Shown here: positions 50,869 to 59,276 of the stretch, one piece after another
Layout: every line of letters begins with the position of its first letter
Position numbering within the stretch: position 1 is the stretch's first letter
Assembly (NCBI GenBank): GCA_023700805.1
Contig: JAMPYF010000002.1
Coordinates: forward strand, 209,420-273,419
Direction: 5' to 3'
Origin: Sulfuritalea sp.
Lineage (GTDB): Bacteria; Pseudomonadota; Gammaproteobacteria; Burkholderiales; Rhodocyclaceae
DNA length: 64,000 nt
Made by a program: the position numbers and the translations under genes
Notes under the pieces: generated by a model
The model's database searches: none
Told to the model about the DNA's origin: nothing
The model's input: the letters and a program-made list of their open reading frames with translations, nothing else

Positions 50869-52182
50869 TCAGCCTTCGGCCATGTCCAGCTTGCGCATTT
50901 TTTCCCAGAGGTTCTTGCGGCTGATGCCGAGCAGGGCGGCGGTGTCGGCGATGCGGCCGTCGCATTCGGCCAGCGCGCGCCGGATGTAGGCGCGCTCGCA
51001 GTCCTGCAGGTGCTCGCTGAGCGGCTGCCGCAAGGTATCGGCGTCAGCCGCGGCGCCGGCGCCGAACAGGCTTTCGGCGCTCAGCGCCGGGGTCAGGCAG
51101 AGCACGCTGGCGCGCTCCAGGCAATGCTGCAATTCGCGCACGTTGCCCGGCCACGGATAGCGGGTCAGGGCGCGCTCGGCCTCGGGCGTCAGCGTGCGGC
51201 GCGCTTCGCCACGGCTTGCGCGGGCATCGAGCAGGCGCGCGGCCAGCCAGAGGATGTCTTCCTGCCGTTCGCGCAGCGGCGGCACCTGCAAATGGATGAC
51301 GTGGATGCGGTAATACAGATCCTCGCGGAAGCGGCCCTGTTCCACCATGGCCTTGAGGTCGTTGTGCGTGGCGCAGATCAGCCGGATGTCCACCTGGTGC
51401 GGCGTGGCGCCGCCGACGTGCACCACCGCCCGGTCCTGGATCGCGCGCAGCAACTTGACCTGCATGGAAGGCGGCATTTCGCCGATCTCGTCGAGGAACA
51501 GGGTACCGCCATCGGCCTGCTCGAAGACGCCGCGCCGGTCGCGATCGGCGCCGGTGAAGGCGCCCTTGTCGTGGCCGAACAGTTCCGACTCGACCAGGTT
51601 CTCGGGAATCGCGCCGCAGTTCACCGCGATGAAGGGGGTCTTGCCCTCCGGATCGCCGGCACGGTGCAGCGCGCGTGCGACTTCCTCCTTGCCGACGCCC
51701 GACTCGCCGGAAATCAGCACCGCGCTGCGGCTCGCCGCCAGACGTGGCAGCAGTCCTTCGATATGCCGCATGCCGGTGGAAATGCCCAGCCGGGCGTCGC
51801 TGTTCGCGGCTTGTTGCTGATGCTCGCAAAGTCCGCGGATCTTGGCGATCAGTTCGCCGACGTTGAAGGGCTTGGTCACGTAGTCCTGGGCGCCCAGCTT
51901 GAGCAGGCGCACGGCCTGGTCGATGGCGCCGTAGCCGGTGATGAAGATCACCGGGGCGATGGTCCGGTTGCCGGCGAGCAGCTCGCGGAACAACTGTTCG
52001 CCGCTGATGTCGGGCAGGTTGATGTCGCTGACGATCACGCTGTAGCGGCGCTGGCCGAGGCCGCGCCGGGCCGACTTGCCGTCGCGGAACCAGTCGCAGG
52101 TGAAGCCTTCGAAATCGAGTCGCTCGGACAGCGCCTCGCCGATGATGGGGTCGTCCTCGATCAGGGCGATGCGGTGCTGCAT
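50869..52182 (-). CDS. NtrC-type sigma54 activator of module B
   Basis: It has 437 residues with the same architecture as the module A activator: receiver (VSDINLPDISG, TKPFNVGEL), AAA+ with GESGVGKE, GAFTGADRD and [10 protein letters not shown], and a Fis-type helix-turn-helix (DTAALLGISRKNLWEKM). It overlaps its kinase gene by 22 bp. Target sites are probably the GTTAC-N6-GTAAC pair before operon B. Confidence 0.95.
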   Translation of the reverse strand: MQHRIALIEDDPIIGEALSERLDFEGFTCDWFRDGKSARRGLGQRRYSVIVSDINLPDISGEQLFRELLAGNRTIAPVIFITGYGAIDQAVRLLKLGAQDYVTKPFNVGELIAKIRGLCEHQQQAANSDARLGISTGMRHIEGLLPRLAASRSAVLISGESGVGKEEVARALHRAGDPEGKTPFIAVNCGAIPENLVESELFGHDKGAFTGADRDRRGVFEQADGGTLFLDEIGEMPPSMQVKLLRAIQDRAVVHVGGATPHQVDIRLICATHNDLKAMVEQGRFREDLYYRIHVIHLQVPPLRERQEDILWLAARLLDARASRGEARRTLTPEAERALTRYPWPGNVRELQHCLERASVLCLTPALSAESLFGAGAAADADTLRQPLSEHLQDCERAYIRRALAECDGRIADTAALLGISRKNLWEKMRKLDMAEG

Positions 52183-53642
52183 GGGCTTTCTCCAAGTGGC
52201 AGGTTGACCACGAACTCGACCTGGCCGTCGACGTTCCTGGCGGTAATGCGGCCTTCGAGCTGAGTCACGATCTGATAGGTCACCCAGAGGCCGAGGCCAT
52301 GGCCGCCGGGTCGCGTCGAGGCGAAGGGTTCGAACAGGTGGGCCAGTTGTTCGTCGCCGAGCAGGGTGCCGTCATTGCGCACCTCGATCGACAGGCAGGA
52401 CGCCGATTCGGCTTTGCGGCCCAGCCACAGGCTGACGTGGCCGCCTTCGGCCGCGGCCTGTATGGCGTTGAGCAACAAGTTGATCAGAATCTGGCGCACC
52501 AGGCTGGCCGGTGCCGGCAATTCGGCCGGCATGGCCGCCGACCAGTCGAGCTGGATGCGGCGTTTGCCGATCTGGGGCTGAATCAGGGTGTGCACATCTT
52601 CCAGGTCGTGCGGATTCAGCGGCCGCGCCTGCACCTTGGTCTGCACCAGCAAAGCGGCAACGGTGTCGCGAATCTGCATCAGGCCGCGATCGATCAACTC
52701 GAGTTGGCGCAAGGCGCGCGGATCGAGATTGCGCCGCAGCTTGAGGGTATCGACGGTCGTCATCAGGCCGGCCAGCGGATTGTTGATTTCGTGGGCGATG
52801 CCGGCGGTGAGCTGGCCGATCGCCGCCAGGCGCTCGGACTTGACCATCTCGTTTTCGAGCGCCGCCTTGTCGCGCAGCGCCAGCACCATGCGGTCGTAGG
52901 CCGCGAACAACTGGCCGAGTTCGTCGTGATAGGGATAGAGATCGGGCGGCAGCGGTTCGGGAACCGACTTCAGCATCATGCCCATGCGTTGCGCCAGATC
53001 GACCAGCGGCGTCGCCATGCGGCTGCCCCAGTACCAGTTGATCGGAATCAGCACCGCCAGCACCAGCAGGCCGATGCCCAGGCCCTGCCAGATCGTGTCG
53101 ATGAACCAGGGATGGAACACCGATTTTGCATAGCGCAGTACCAGGTGCCCCAGTTGCGCGTCCTTGTCGGTGATGGGTAGAACCAGGTAGAGGTAGCCCG
53201 AATCCTGCGGCTCCAGCACCAGGGGCCATGTCTCCTCGCTCGGGGTAGCCAGTCGCTCGCTCAGTTGCAACCAGTCAGGACCCAGCGTCGCGGCATCGGC
53301 CAGCATCGGCAGCGTATCGGGATCGCTGGAGACAAATATCCGCCGGTCGCGTCCGAGCACCACCACGGCATCGACCGCGACCGGGGTTTTTGCGGATTCG
53401 GCACGAATCGGCGAACGCGCGATCTCGAAGGCGCGCCACACGTTGTCGTGCAACAGCGCCGGCGCCAGGGTGTTGGCGAGGGTATGCGCGAGATTGCCGG
53501 CGCTGATCACCACCGCGGTCTTCATGTCCTGATAGGCGCGCGTCATCAATGCGGCACCGACAACGAAAATCGAGACGCTGATCAGGAATGAGGTCCATAA
53601 GGGAATCTTGTGGCGGAAGGAGAGGTTGAACAGCCAGCGCAT
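52161..53642 (-). CDS. Membrane sensor histidine kinase of module B
   Basis: It has 493 residues from the ATG at 53642, which overlaps the binding-protein stop (ATGA). TM1 (LWTSFLISVSIFVVGAAL), periplasmic domain (about 35-190), TM2 (GIGLLVLAVLIPINWYWG), HisKA with LTAGIAHEINNPLAGLM, and HATPase ending GGHGLGLWVTYQ. It is a paralogue of the module A kinase with the same domain order. Confidence 0.93.
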   Translation of the reverse strand: MRWLFNLSFRHKIPLWTSFLISVSIFVVGAALMTRAYQDMKTAVVISAGNLAHTLANTLAPALLHDNVWRAFEIARSPIRAESAKTPVAVDAVVVLGRDRRIFVSSDPDTLPMLADAATLGPDWLQLSERLATPSEETWPLVLEPQDSGYLYLVLPITDKDAQLGHLVLRYAKSVFHPWFIDTIWQGLGIGLLVLAVLIPINWYWGSRMATPLVDLAQRMGMMLKSVPEPLPPDLYPYHDELGQLFAAYDRMVLALRDKAALENEMVKSERLAAIGQLTAGIAHEINNPLAGLMTTVDTLKLRRNLDPRALRQLELIDRGLMQIRDTVAALLVQTKVQARPLNPHDLEDVHTLIQPQIGKRRIQLDWSAAMPAELPAPASLVRQILINLLLNAIQAAAEGGHVSLWLGRKAESASCLSIEVRNDGTLLGDEQLAHLFEPFASTRPGGHGLGLWVTYQIVTQLEGRITARNVDGQVEFVVNLPLGESPCSTASP

Positions 53643-54535
53643 CAGGCTTCGCCAAAGCTGCGCATCATGCGTGCCACGCCCTCGTATAGCGCCGGACTGC
53701 CGATGGTGAATCCGTCCAGGTGCAGCAGGCCGAGCAGGCGTCGTCCGGCTTCGCTGCGCGAGGTGTCGAGCAGATGGCGCTGCATGAGTTGAAAGTCGGC
53801 ACTGGCCACCGAGCGATGGGCGACAAAGGGCGGGAAGCCGTACTCCGGCGAACGCCAGACCACACGCGTCCGTGCCGTCAGCGCCGGCTCGACGTAAGCC
53901 AGGGTGTCCCATATGTAGCTATCCACTGCGCCGCCCTGAGCCAATCCGCTGGCAACCGCCTCGACCACCTTGCGGTGCGACCAGGTAAAGAAGGTCTTGC
54001 GAAAGAAGCCGGCCGGGTCGTGCCCCAACTGGCGGATTTCATAGCGGGGCGACAGGTAGCCGGTGTTCGAGTAGGGATCGGCATAGGCGAACACGCCATC
54101 CGAAAGATCGGCGATCGAACGGGTCCGCGTATCGCCCTTGCGTACGATCAGGTAGGAACGGTAATGCGGACGCCCTTGATAGAGCGGCACAGCCAGCAGG
54201 CGCACGGTGTCCTTGAGGTGCAGGTAGGGATAGTCGCAGATCCAGGCGAATTCGAGCTTTTCCAGGCGCAGCAGGTCCATGGTTTCGCGATAGCTGTCGC
54301 GCTGCACGAATTCCACGGGTCTTTGCAGGGACGCTGCCATGAATGCGCGCCATTCGCCGAGCATGCTGTGCTGGTCATGGAGAAAGGCCGGCGTCATGCC
54401 GACCCGCAGCTTGCCACCGGCCGCCTGCGATTTGCGCGTGAGGCCGATCAGTCCCGCGGCGGCAAGACAGCCGCTGTCGAACAGCCAGCGGCGTCGGTTA
54501 CGGTTAGGTAACGAACTTTCGATTGGCTGACTCAT
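53642..54535 (-). CDS. PhnD-like periplasmic binding protein, sensor of module B
   Basis: It has 297 residues. The N-terminus is RNRRRWLFDSGCLAAAGL, a basic and hydrophobic signal. The mature protein matches its module A paralogue segment by segment: LRVGMTPAFLHDQ, FAWICDYPYLHL, AYADPYSNTGYLSPRY and GAVDSYIWDTLAY. It would bind the module B substrate or a related ligand and signal to the overlapping kinase gene. A GTTAC-N6-GTAAC site (54497-54512) lies inside its first codons, allowing feedback. Confidence 0.85.
   Translation of the reverse strand: MSQPIESSLPNRNRRRWLFDSGCLAAAGLIGLTRKSQAAGGKLRVGMTPAFLHDQHSMLGEWRAFMAASLQRPVEFVQRDSYRETMDLLRLEKLEFAWICDYPYLHLKDTVRLLAVPLYQGRPHYRSYLIVRKGDTRTRSIADLSDGVFAYADPYSNTGYLSPRYEIRQLGHDPAGFFRKTFFTWSHRKVVEAVASGLAQGGAVDSYIWDTLAYVEPALTARTRVVWRSPEYGFPPFVAHRSVASADFQLMQRHLLDTSRSEAGRRLLGLLHLDGFTIGSPALYEGVARMMRSFGEA
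54497..54512. promoter_or_regulatory. GTTAC-N6-GTAAC palindrome (candidate enhancer site B1)
   Basis: GTTACGGTTAGGTAAC, arms perfect, located within the first codons of the module B binding-protein gene and 145 bp upstream of the -24 element of operon B. Confidence 0.6.
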
Positions 54536-54548
54536 GGAGTCCTCGCTG

Positions 54549-54564
54549 GTTACGATACGGTAAC
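54549..54564. promoter_or_regulatory. GTTAC-N6-GTAAC palindrome (candidate enhancer site B2)
   Basis: GTTACGATACGGTAAC, arms extended to TGGTTAC/GTAACCA, centred 52 bp (about five turns) from B1 and about 93 bp upstream of the -24 element. Confidence 0.65.
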
Positions 54565-54648
54565 CATTCTAGTCCTGATTGCCATTATTACCAATATGGT
54601 CTTATGGGGCTTGAGTCCAGTCCCATGAAACTGCAGGGGTTTTTCTGA

Positions 54649-54664
54649 TGGCATGTTTCTCGCG
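54649..54664 (+). promoter_or_regulatory. Candidate sigma54 promoter of operon B
   Basis: TGGCATGTTTCTCGCG has an intact -24 element (TGGCATG) and exact GG-N10-GC spacing; the -12 element is TCGC rather than TTGC. It would leave a leader of nearly 300 bases before the catalytic gene. Distance to the palindromes matches that in operon A. Confidence 0.6.
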
Positions 54665-54774
54665 AATTGAGGGGCAAACATGATGATCCGATGCCTGCCG
54701 TGAATACTCCATCCAAGCATTTAACCGAGCAACGCCCGCGTGGCGTTCGCGCTGTCGGCCTTGCCGCATGCGGC

Positions 54775-54795
54775 GCCGTGTCGCCAGCGCCAACT
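54775..54795 (+). repeat. Dispersed 21-bp repeat copy (intergenic)
   Basis: Exact copy of the core also found at the island edges, here in the leader of operon B between the candidate promoter and the catalytic gene. Confidence 0.75.
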
Positions 54796-54847
54796 TTTGT
54801 CTGCCGGCTACGCGGTGGGGCGAGCGCAACGGCTACCCGAATTTCAT

Positions 54848-54863
54848 GTTACCGCGCGGTAAC
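54848..54863. promoter_or_regulatory. GTTAC-N6-GTAAC palindrome (downstream site B3)
   Basis: Perfect 16-bp palindrome GTTACCGCGCGGTAAC in the operon B leader, about 190 bp downstream of the candidate promoter and 97 bp before the catalytic start. It may give repression or mark a second promoter. Confidence 0.55.
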
Positions 54864-54959
54864 CGCCTTGGCGGCCCGAGGGTGCGGACAGTTTTCAGGC
54901 GAGTCTCACCATGCGACCTCCATTCGAAGCAATGGCAACAACATCTAGGAGTCAATGAT

Positions 54960-57554
54960 ATGGAAATCGGAAGAAGAGGTTTCATCAAGGGCATGGGCGC
55001 CCTCGGCGGCGCGGCGGCTACCGGCGTCGGTTTCGATGCCCTCGCTGCGGCGGCGAAAGCCAAACCCGCGGCGGCGGCCAAGTCGATGGAGGTCAAGACC
55101 TTCAAGTCCGGCTGTTCGATCTGCCCGAACTTCTGCGGCATCCAGGGCAACGTGGTGAATGGCATCGTCAAGTCCATCTACCCCGATGCCGCGCGCGCCG
55201 ACGTCTACAACCACGGCATCTGCCCCAAGGGCGCGGCCGGGATGTACAACACTTACGACCCCTATCGGCTGAAGAAGCCGCTGAAGCGCACCAACCCGAA
55301 GAAGGGGCCGAACGAGAACCCCGGCTTTGTCGAGATCAGCTGGGAAGAAGCCTTTACGCTGGTGTCCGAGCGGCTCAAGAAGATCAAGGCCGACAATCCG
55401 TCGAAACTGGTTTTCCAGTGGGGCCAGGGTAAGTACCTAATCGGCGACACGAATCTGAAAGCCTGGTGCGGCGCCTTCGGCACGCCGAACGCCATACACC
55501 GCACCACGCTGTGCGAGGCGGCGCGGCACGTTGCCGATGAGCTGACCTGGGGCTATCACGGCCATCTGCCCGACTTGAAATACACCAATCTCCTGCTCAA
55601 TTTCGGCGCCAACTACCACGAGGGCGAGCAGACCTCGCGCTGGCTCGACTGGGCGACTGCCCAGGGGCGCGAACGCGGCTTGAAGACCGTGGTCATCGAT
55701 CCGCGGCTTTCCGGCTGCGCGGCCAAGGCCGACGAATGGGTGCCGGTGCGTCCGGGCAAGGACGTAGTGATGATCCTCGCCATGTGCAAGCAATTGATCG
55801 ATGCCGGCACGATCGACGAGGAATTTCTCACCACCTACACCAACTCGCCGCAACTGGTGGGGGCCGACGGCAAGATCGTGACGGACAAGGACGGCAAGAC
55901 GCCGCTGGTCTGGGATACGGCGAGCAACGCCGCCGCGGCTTACACTGCCAACGTCAAGCCGGCGCTCAAGGGCAGCTACACGGTCGACGGCAAGCCGGTA
56001 CGCACCGCTTTCACGGTGTTCGCCGACAGCCTGAAGGACGTCACGCCGCAATATGCCGAAGAAGTGGCCGGCGTACCTGCCGCCACCATCACGCGCCTCG
56101 CCGCAACTTTCGCCAAGGAAGCGCATATCGGCGAGTTCAAGGAAATCGACGGCGTCAAACTGCGTTATCGCCCGGTCGCGGCCTACACCTTCCGCGGACT
56201 TGCCGCCAAGGAGTTCGGCGTGCAGAACTCGCGTTCCCTGCTTATCCTCAATTCGCTGGTGGGGGCGATCGACGCCGTCGGCGGCTTCCTGCTCCACCAT
56301 CCGAACAACCATCCGGAGTATCTGGAGCCCGCGAAGTGCGACTATCCGCCGAAGCGCACGGACATGCAGCAAACCGTGTTCCATCCGAACTCGCACCACA
56401 ACATCGGCCAGCAGACCAACATCACCCTGCTCGATCCGAAGTCCTGGGGCTTGGGCTACGTGCCGGAAATGCAGATGTTCTACGGCACCAATCGGGCGGT
56501 TTCGACCTCCAACGCCTGGCAGCAGTTCGAGGGTATGACCAAGACCTTCAACGTGGTGATCGATATTGTGATGACCGAGACGGCGTGGTATGGCGACATC
56601 GTCCTGCCCGACAAGACCTACCTCGAATCGTGGCACAACGCGCCGGCCAAGACTCACCCCGAGATGACCGGGATCGTCGCGATTCGCCAGCCGATGACCA
56701 ATCCGTTCAACCTCGAACACAACGCCACTTCGATCATCTTCGAGCTGGCCAAGCGCGTCGGCTTCCGTGACAAGTATCTTGAAAACCTGAACAAGGGCTG
56801 GAAGCTCAAGGAGGTCAAGTTCAAGCCGGGCCGCGACTACACGACCGAGGAGCAGGTCGAGATAATCTGGACCGACAAGACCAAGAAGGATTTCGCCTAT
56901 GCCAAGGAGCATGGCTTCGTCGCCAAGAAGCTGGATACCAAGGGCAAGTATCTGCACGGGGTCGATCCGGTGTTCAAGGGGCCCGGCAAGCCGAAGTTCA
57001 AGCTTTATGCCGATCACTTCGTCGGCACGTATGAGACGGTCGAGAAGGTCGTCAAGGCCAACAACATCGCCCGCATCGACCTGGCCAAGTACAAGCTGGC
57101 CTACTCGCCGATCCCGACCAAGGATCACGCCTTCCCGACGCCGCATCGCGAGGCTACGGACTATCCCTTCTACCTGGTCACGCACAAGCTGATGCACCGC
57201 TACCAGTCCGGCAACACCATCAACAACGCGATCACCAACCAGGCTCTCGGTGCCGATCTGGACACCAACTACGTTGCGATCAACGCCGCGACGGCCAAGC
57301 AGATGGGCATCAAGGACGGCGACGCGGTACAGATCGAAACCCGCGTCGGCAAGGTGAAAGGCATTGCCAAGCCGATGCAGGGCGTGCGTCCCGATACGCT
57401 GGCAGTGTCCTACCACTACGGGCAGTGGAGTCCGGGCTACGCCCCCGGTGCCAATCGGGGAACCTGGATCAACCAGGTGCTGGAGTTGCACCCGGACGTT
57501 CCTTCGGGCATGAACTCCTTCAACGACACCAAGTGCAAGCTGACCAAGGCATAA
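54960..57554 (+). CDS. Tat-exported molybdopterin oxidoreductase catalytic subunit (module B)
   Basis: It has 864 residues. Tat-type signal GRRGFIKGMGALGG (4-17). Normal N-terminal FeS ligands: C52, C55, C59 (CSICPNFCG) and C88 (GICPKG). The Mo ligand is probably the Cys in TTLCEAARHVAD. C-terminal cofactor domain includes GDAVQIETRVGKVKG. Start at 54960 has a TAGGAG ribosome site. It heads an operon with FeS, diheme cytochrome, chaperone and polyferredoxin genes but no membrane anchor, so a soluble periplasmic enzyme fed by a cytochrome is likely. Substrate unknown. Confidence 0.9.
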   Translation: MEIGRRGFIKGMGALGGAAATGVGFDALAAAAKAKPAAAAKSMEVKTFKSGCSICPNFCGIQGNVVNGIVKSIYPDAARADVYNHGICPKGAAGMYNTYDPYRLKKPLKRTNPKKGPNENPGFVEISWEEAFTLVSERLKKIKADNPSKLVFQWGQGKYLIGDTNLKAWCGAFGTPNAIHRTTLCEAARHVADELTWGYHGHLPDLKYTNLLLNFGANYHEGEQTSRWLDWATAQGRERGLKTVVIDPRLSGCAAKADEWVPVRPGKDVVMILAMCKQLIDAGTIDEEFLTTYTNSPQLVGADGKIVTDKDGKTPLVWDTASNAAAAYTANVKPALKGSYTVDGKPVRTAFTVFADSLKDVTPQYAEEVAGVPAATITRLAATFAKEAHIGEFKEIDGVKLRYRPVAAYTFRGLAAKEFGVQNSRSLLILNSLVGAIDAVGGFLLHHPNNHPEYLEPAKCDYPPKRTDMQQTVFHPNSHHNIGQQTNITLLDPKSWGLGYVPEMQMFYGTNRAVSTSNAWQQFEGMTKTFNVVIDIVMTETAWYGDIVLPDKTYLESWHNAPAKTHPEMTGIVAIRQPMTNPFNLEHNATSIIFELAKRVGFRDKYLENLNKGWKLKEVKFKPGRDYTTEEQVEIIWTDKTKKDFAYAKEHGFVAKKLDTKGKYLHGVDPVFKGPGKPKFKLYADHFVGTYETVEKVVKANNIARIDLAKYKLAYSPIPTKDHAFPTPHREATDYPFYLVTHKLMHRYQSGNTINNAITNQALGADLDTNYVAINAATAKQMGIKDGDAVQIETRVGKVKGIAKPMQGVRPDTLAVSYHYGQWSPGYAPGANRGTWINQVLELHPDVPSGMNSFNDTKCKLTKA

Positions 57555-57568
57555 GGGAGTAAATCATC

Positions 57569-58261
57569 ATGGCAAAATTTGGACGACTCATAGACACCAA
57601 GCGTTGCATGGGCTGCCGCTCCTGCTTGTCCGCATGCGCGGTGGAAAATCACTTCACTCCCGATGCGCAATGGAACGCGATGATCGAGTACGAGGTGGGC
57701 ACCTATCCCGAAGTACACAAGATCTACAACACGATGAACTGCATGCATTGCGAAAAGCCGTCATGCAAGGCCATCTGCGACAAGATCGGGGTCAAGGCAA
57801 TCACCAAGAACGAATACGGTGTGGTCTTGTTCGACTACAAGAAGTGCATCGGCTGCGGCTATTGCGCATCCGTCTGCCCCTACGGCGTGCCGCAAATGAA
57901 TACCGAACTGAAGCCCCTGAATCCGGGCAAGGGCGCGCAGGGCATGGAGACCATCGCCTATGCCGAGCGGCATCCGACGCACCAGAAGCGGGCCAAGGCC
58001 GCCGAGAAGTGCACCTTCTGCTGGCACAAGATCGAAAAGGCGATCAAGGACGGCAAGCAGGATCGCATCGGCAAGGACCAGGACTACACGCCGGCCTGCG
58101 ATCTGGTCTGCCCGACGCAGGCGCGGTGGTTCGGCGACCTCGACGATCCGAAGTCGGAAATTTCGATGCGCATCAAGGCGACCAATGCCGTGCAACTGAA
58201 GACGCATTTCGGCAACAAGCCGCAGGTGTATTACACGCTGGATAAAGGAGCCAAGTCATGA
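57569..58261 (+). CDS. 4Fe-4S electron-transfer subunit (module B)
   Basis: It has 230 residues with four clusters: CMGCRSCLSACA, CMHCEKPSCKAIC, CIGCGYCASVCP and CTFCWHK ... CDLVCP. It is a DmsB/PsrB-type subunit beginning 14 bp after the catalytic gene. No signal peptide, so co-export with the catalytic subunit is expected. It overlaps the diheme cytochrome gene by 4 bp. Confidence 0.92.
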   Translation: MAKFGRLIDTKRCMGCRSCLSACAVENHFTPDAQWNAMIEYEVGTYPEVHKIYNTMNCMHCEKPSCKAICDKIGVKAITKNEYGVVLFDYKKCIGCGYCASVCPYGVPQMNTELKPLNPGKGAQGMETIAYAERHPTHQKRAKAAEKCTFCWHKIEKAIKDGKQDRIGKDQDYTPACDLVCPTQARWFGDLDDPKSEISMRIKATNAVQLKTHFGNKPQVYYTLDKGAKS

Positions 58262-58590
58262 GACTACTTTTTGCATCGCTGGTTCTGGGATTGAGCCTGG
58301 CCGTGGCACCGGCCATCGGCGCCGACGCACCGGCGAAGAAAAAGATGGTGTTTTCCGGCAAACCGTCGATGGCCGTCGAAGGGCGTTTTCACAAGTTGCA
58401 CGAGAAACAGGAAAAGCTCGACTGCGCCGATTGTCACGACAAGGTGCAGGAAGACATCCTGTATCTGCGCAAGGACGACCGCATGTCGAAAGCGCTGGCT
58501 GACGAGGGCCAGTCCGACCGCAAGGGCTGCCTGACCTGCCACAAGCCCGGTTACAAGCCGAACGGGCCGCACTCGTTCTGGGGAGTTTGA
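58258..58590 (+). CDS. Small periplasmic diheme cytochrome c (module B)
   Basis: It has 110 residues with a signal peptide ending AIGADA. Two heme motifs, CADCH (about 59-63) and CLTCH (about 92-96), with extra histidines (FHKLHEK) that could provide bis-His ligation as in small c7-type domains. It takes the place of a membrane subunit in the operon and is probably the electron partner of the enzyme. Confidence 0.88.
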   Translation: MRLLFASLVLGLSLAVAPAIGADAPAKKKMVFSGKPSMAVEGRFHKLHEKQEKLDCADCHDKVQEDILYLRKDDRMSKALADEGQSDRKGCLTCHKPGYKPNGPHSFWGV

Positions 58591-58592
58591 GC

Positions 58593-59276
58593 ATGAACTC
58601 GGCCGCGACACTGGCGGATGTTGCCGGCCGCCGCGGCCGCACCTATTGGCTGCTCGCCCGGGGCTTTGCCGAGGCGCCCGGGAGCGTGCTTTTCTACGAA
58701 CTCATATCGGCGCTCGGTCCGGTAAATCCGGCCGAAGCGTTGGCCGCCGAGACCGCCGCCTTCGCCGACGCGCTGCACTCGGCCCTGAGCGCGGACGCAG
58801 CGTCGGATGCATTGGCCATCGAGTTCACGCGCTTGTTCGGCGGCATCTCCGAATCCTACGGCGGACCGCCGCCGTTCGAATCGGTGGTGCGCAGCGGCAA
58901 CTGGGGCGGCGACATTGCGCTGGCCGTGGCCGCCGCCTATGCCGATGCCGATATCGCGCCGCCGCTGCCCGATGCCAGTCCCCCCGACCACCTGGCGGCT
59001 GAACTGCGTTTCCTCGCCATCGCCTGTCATCGCGAAGCCGAGGCGTGGCAGGCGGATGATACCCAGGCGGCGATGGACTGGGTACGCCGCGAACGAGACT
59101 TCCTCGACCGGCATGTCTTGCGCTGGGTTCCCGAGTATTGCCGGCAGGCCTCTGAAATGGCGGCGACGCCGTTCTATCGTGCCTTGCTGGCGCTGACGCC
59201 GCGTGCCTGCGAACTCGATCGCGAAGACATCGATACCATGGTCGAATCCGTGCCATCCTTCGCCGAGAATGTCTGA
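58593..59276 (+). CDS. TorD-family molybdoenzyme chaperone (module B)
   Basis: It has 227 residues from the ATG at 58593 (GGGGAG ribosome site). Helical protein with YWLLARGFAEAP, LAIEFTRLFGGISESYGGPPPFESV and ERDFLDRHVLRWVPEYCRQ, the order of the TorD/DmsD fold. Closer to standard length than the module A chaperone. It overlaps the polyferredoxin gene by 8 bp. Confidence 0.87.
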   Translation: MNSAATLADVAGRRGRTYWLLARGFAEAPGSVLFYELISALGPVNPAEALAAETAAFADALHSALSADAASDALAIEFTRLFGGISESYGGPPPFESVVRSGNWGGDIALAVAAAYADADIAPPLPDASPPDHLAAELRFLAIACHREAEAWQADDTQAAMDWVRRERDFLDRHVLRWVPEYCRQASEMAATPFYRALLALTPRACELDREDIDTMVESVPSFAENV

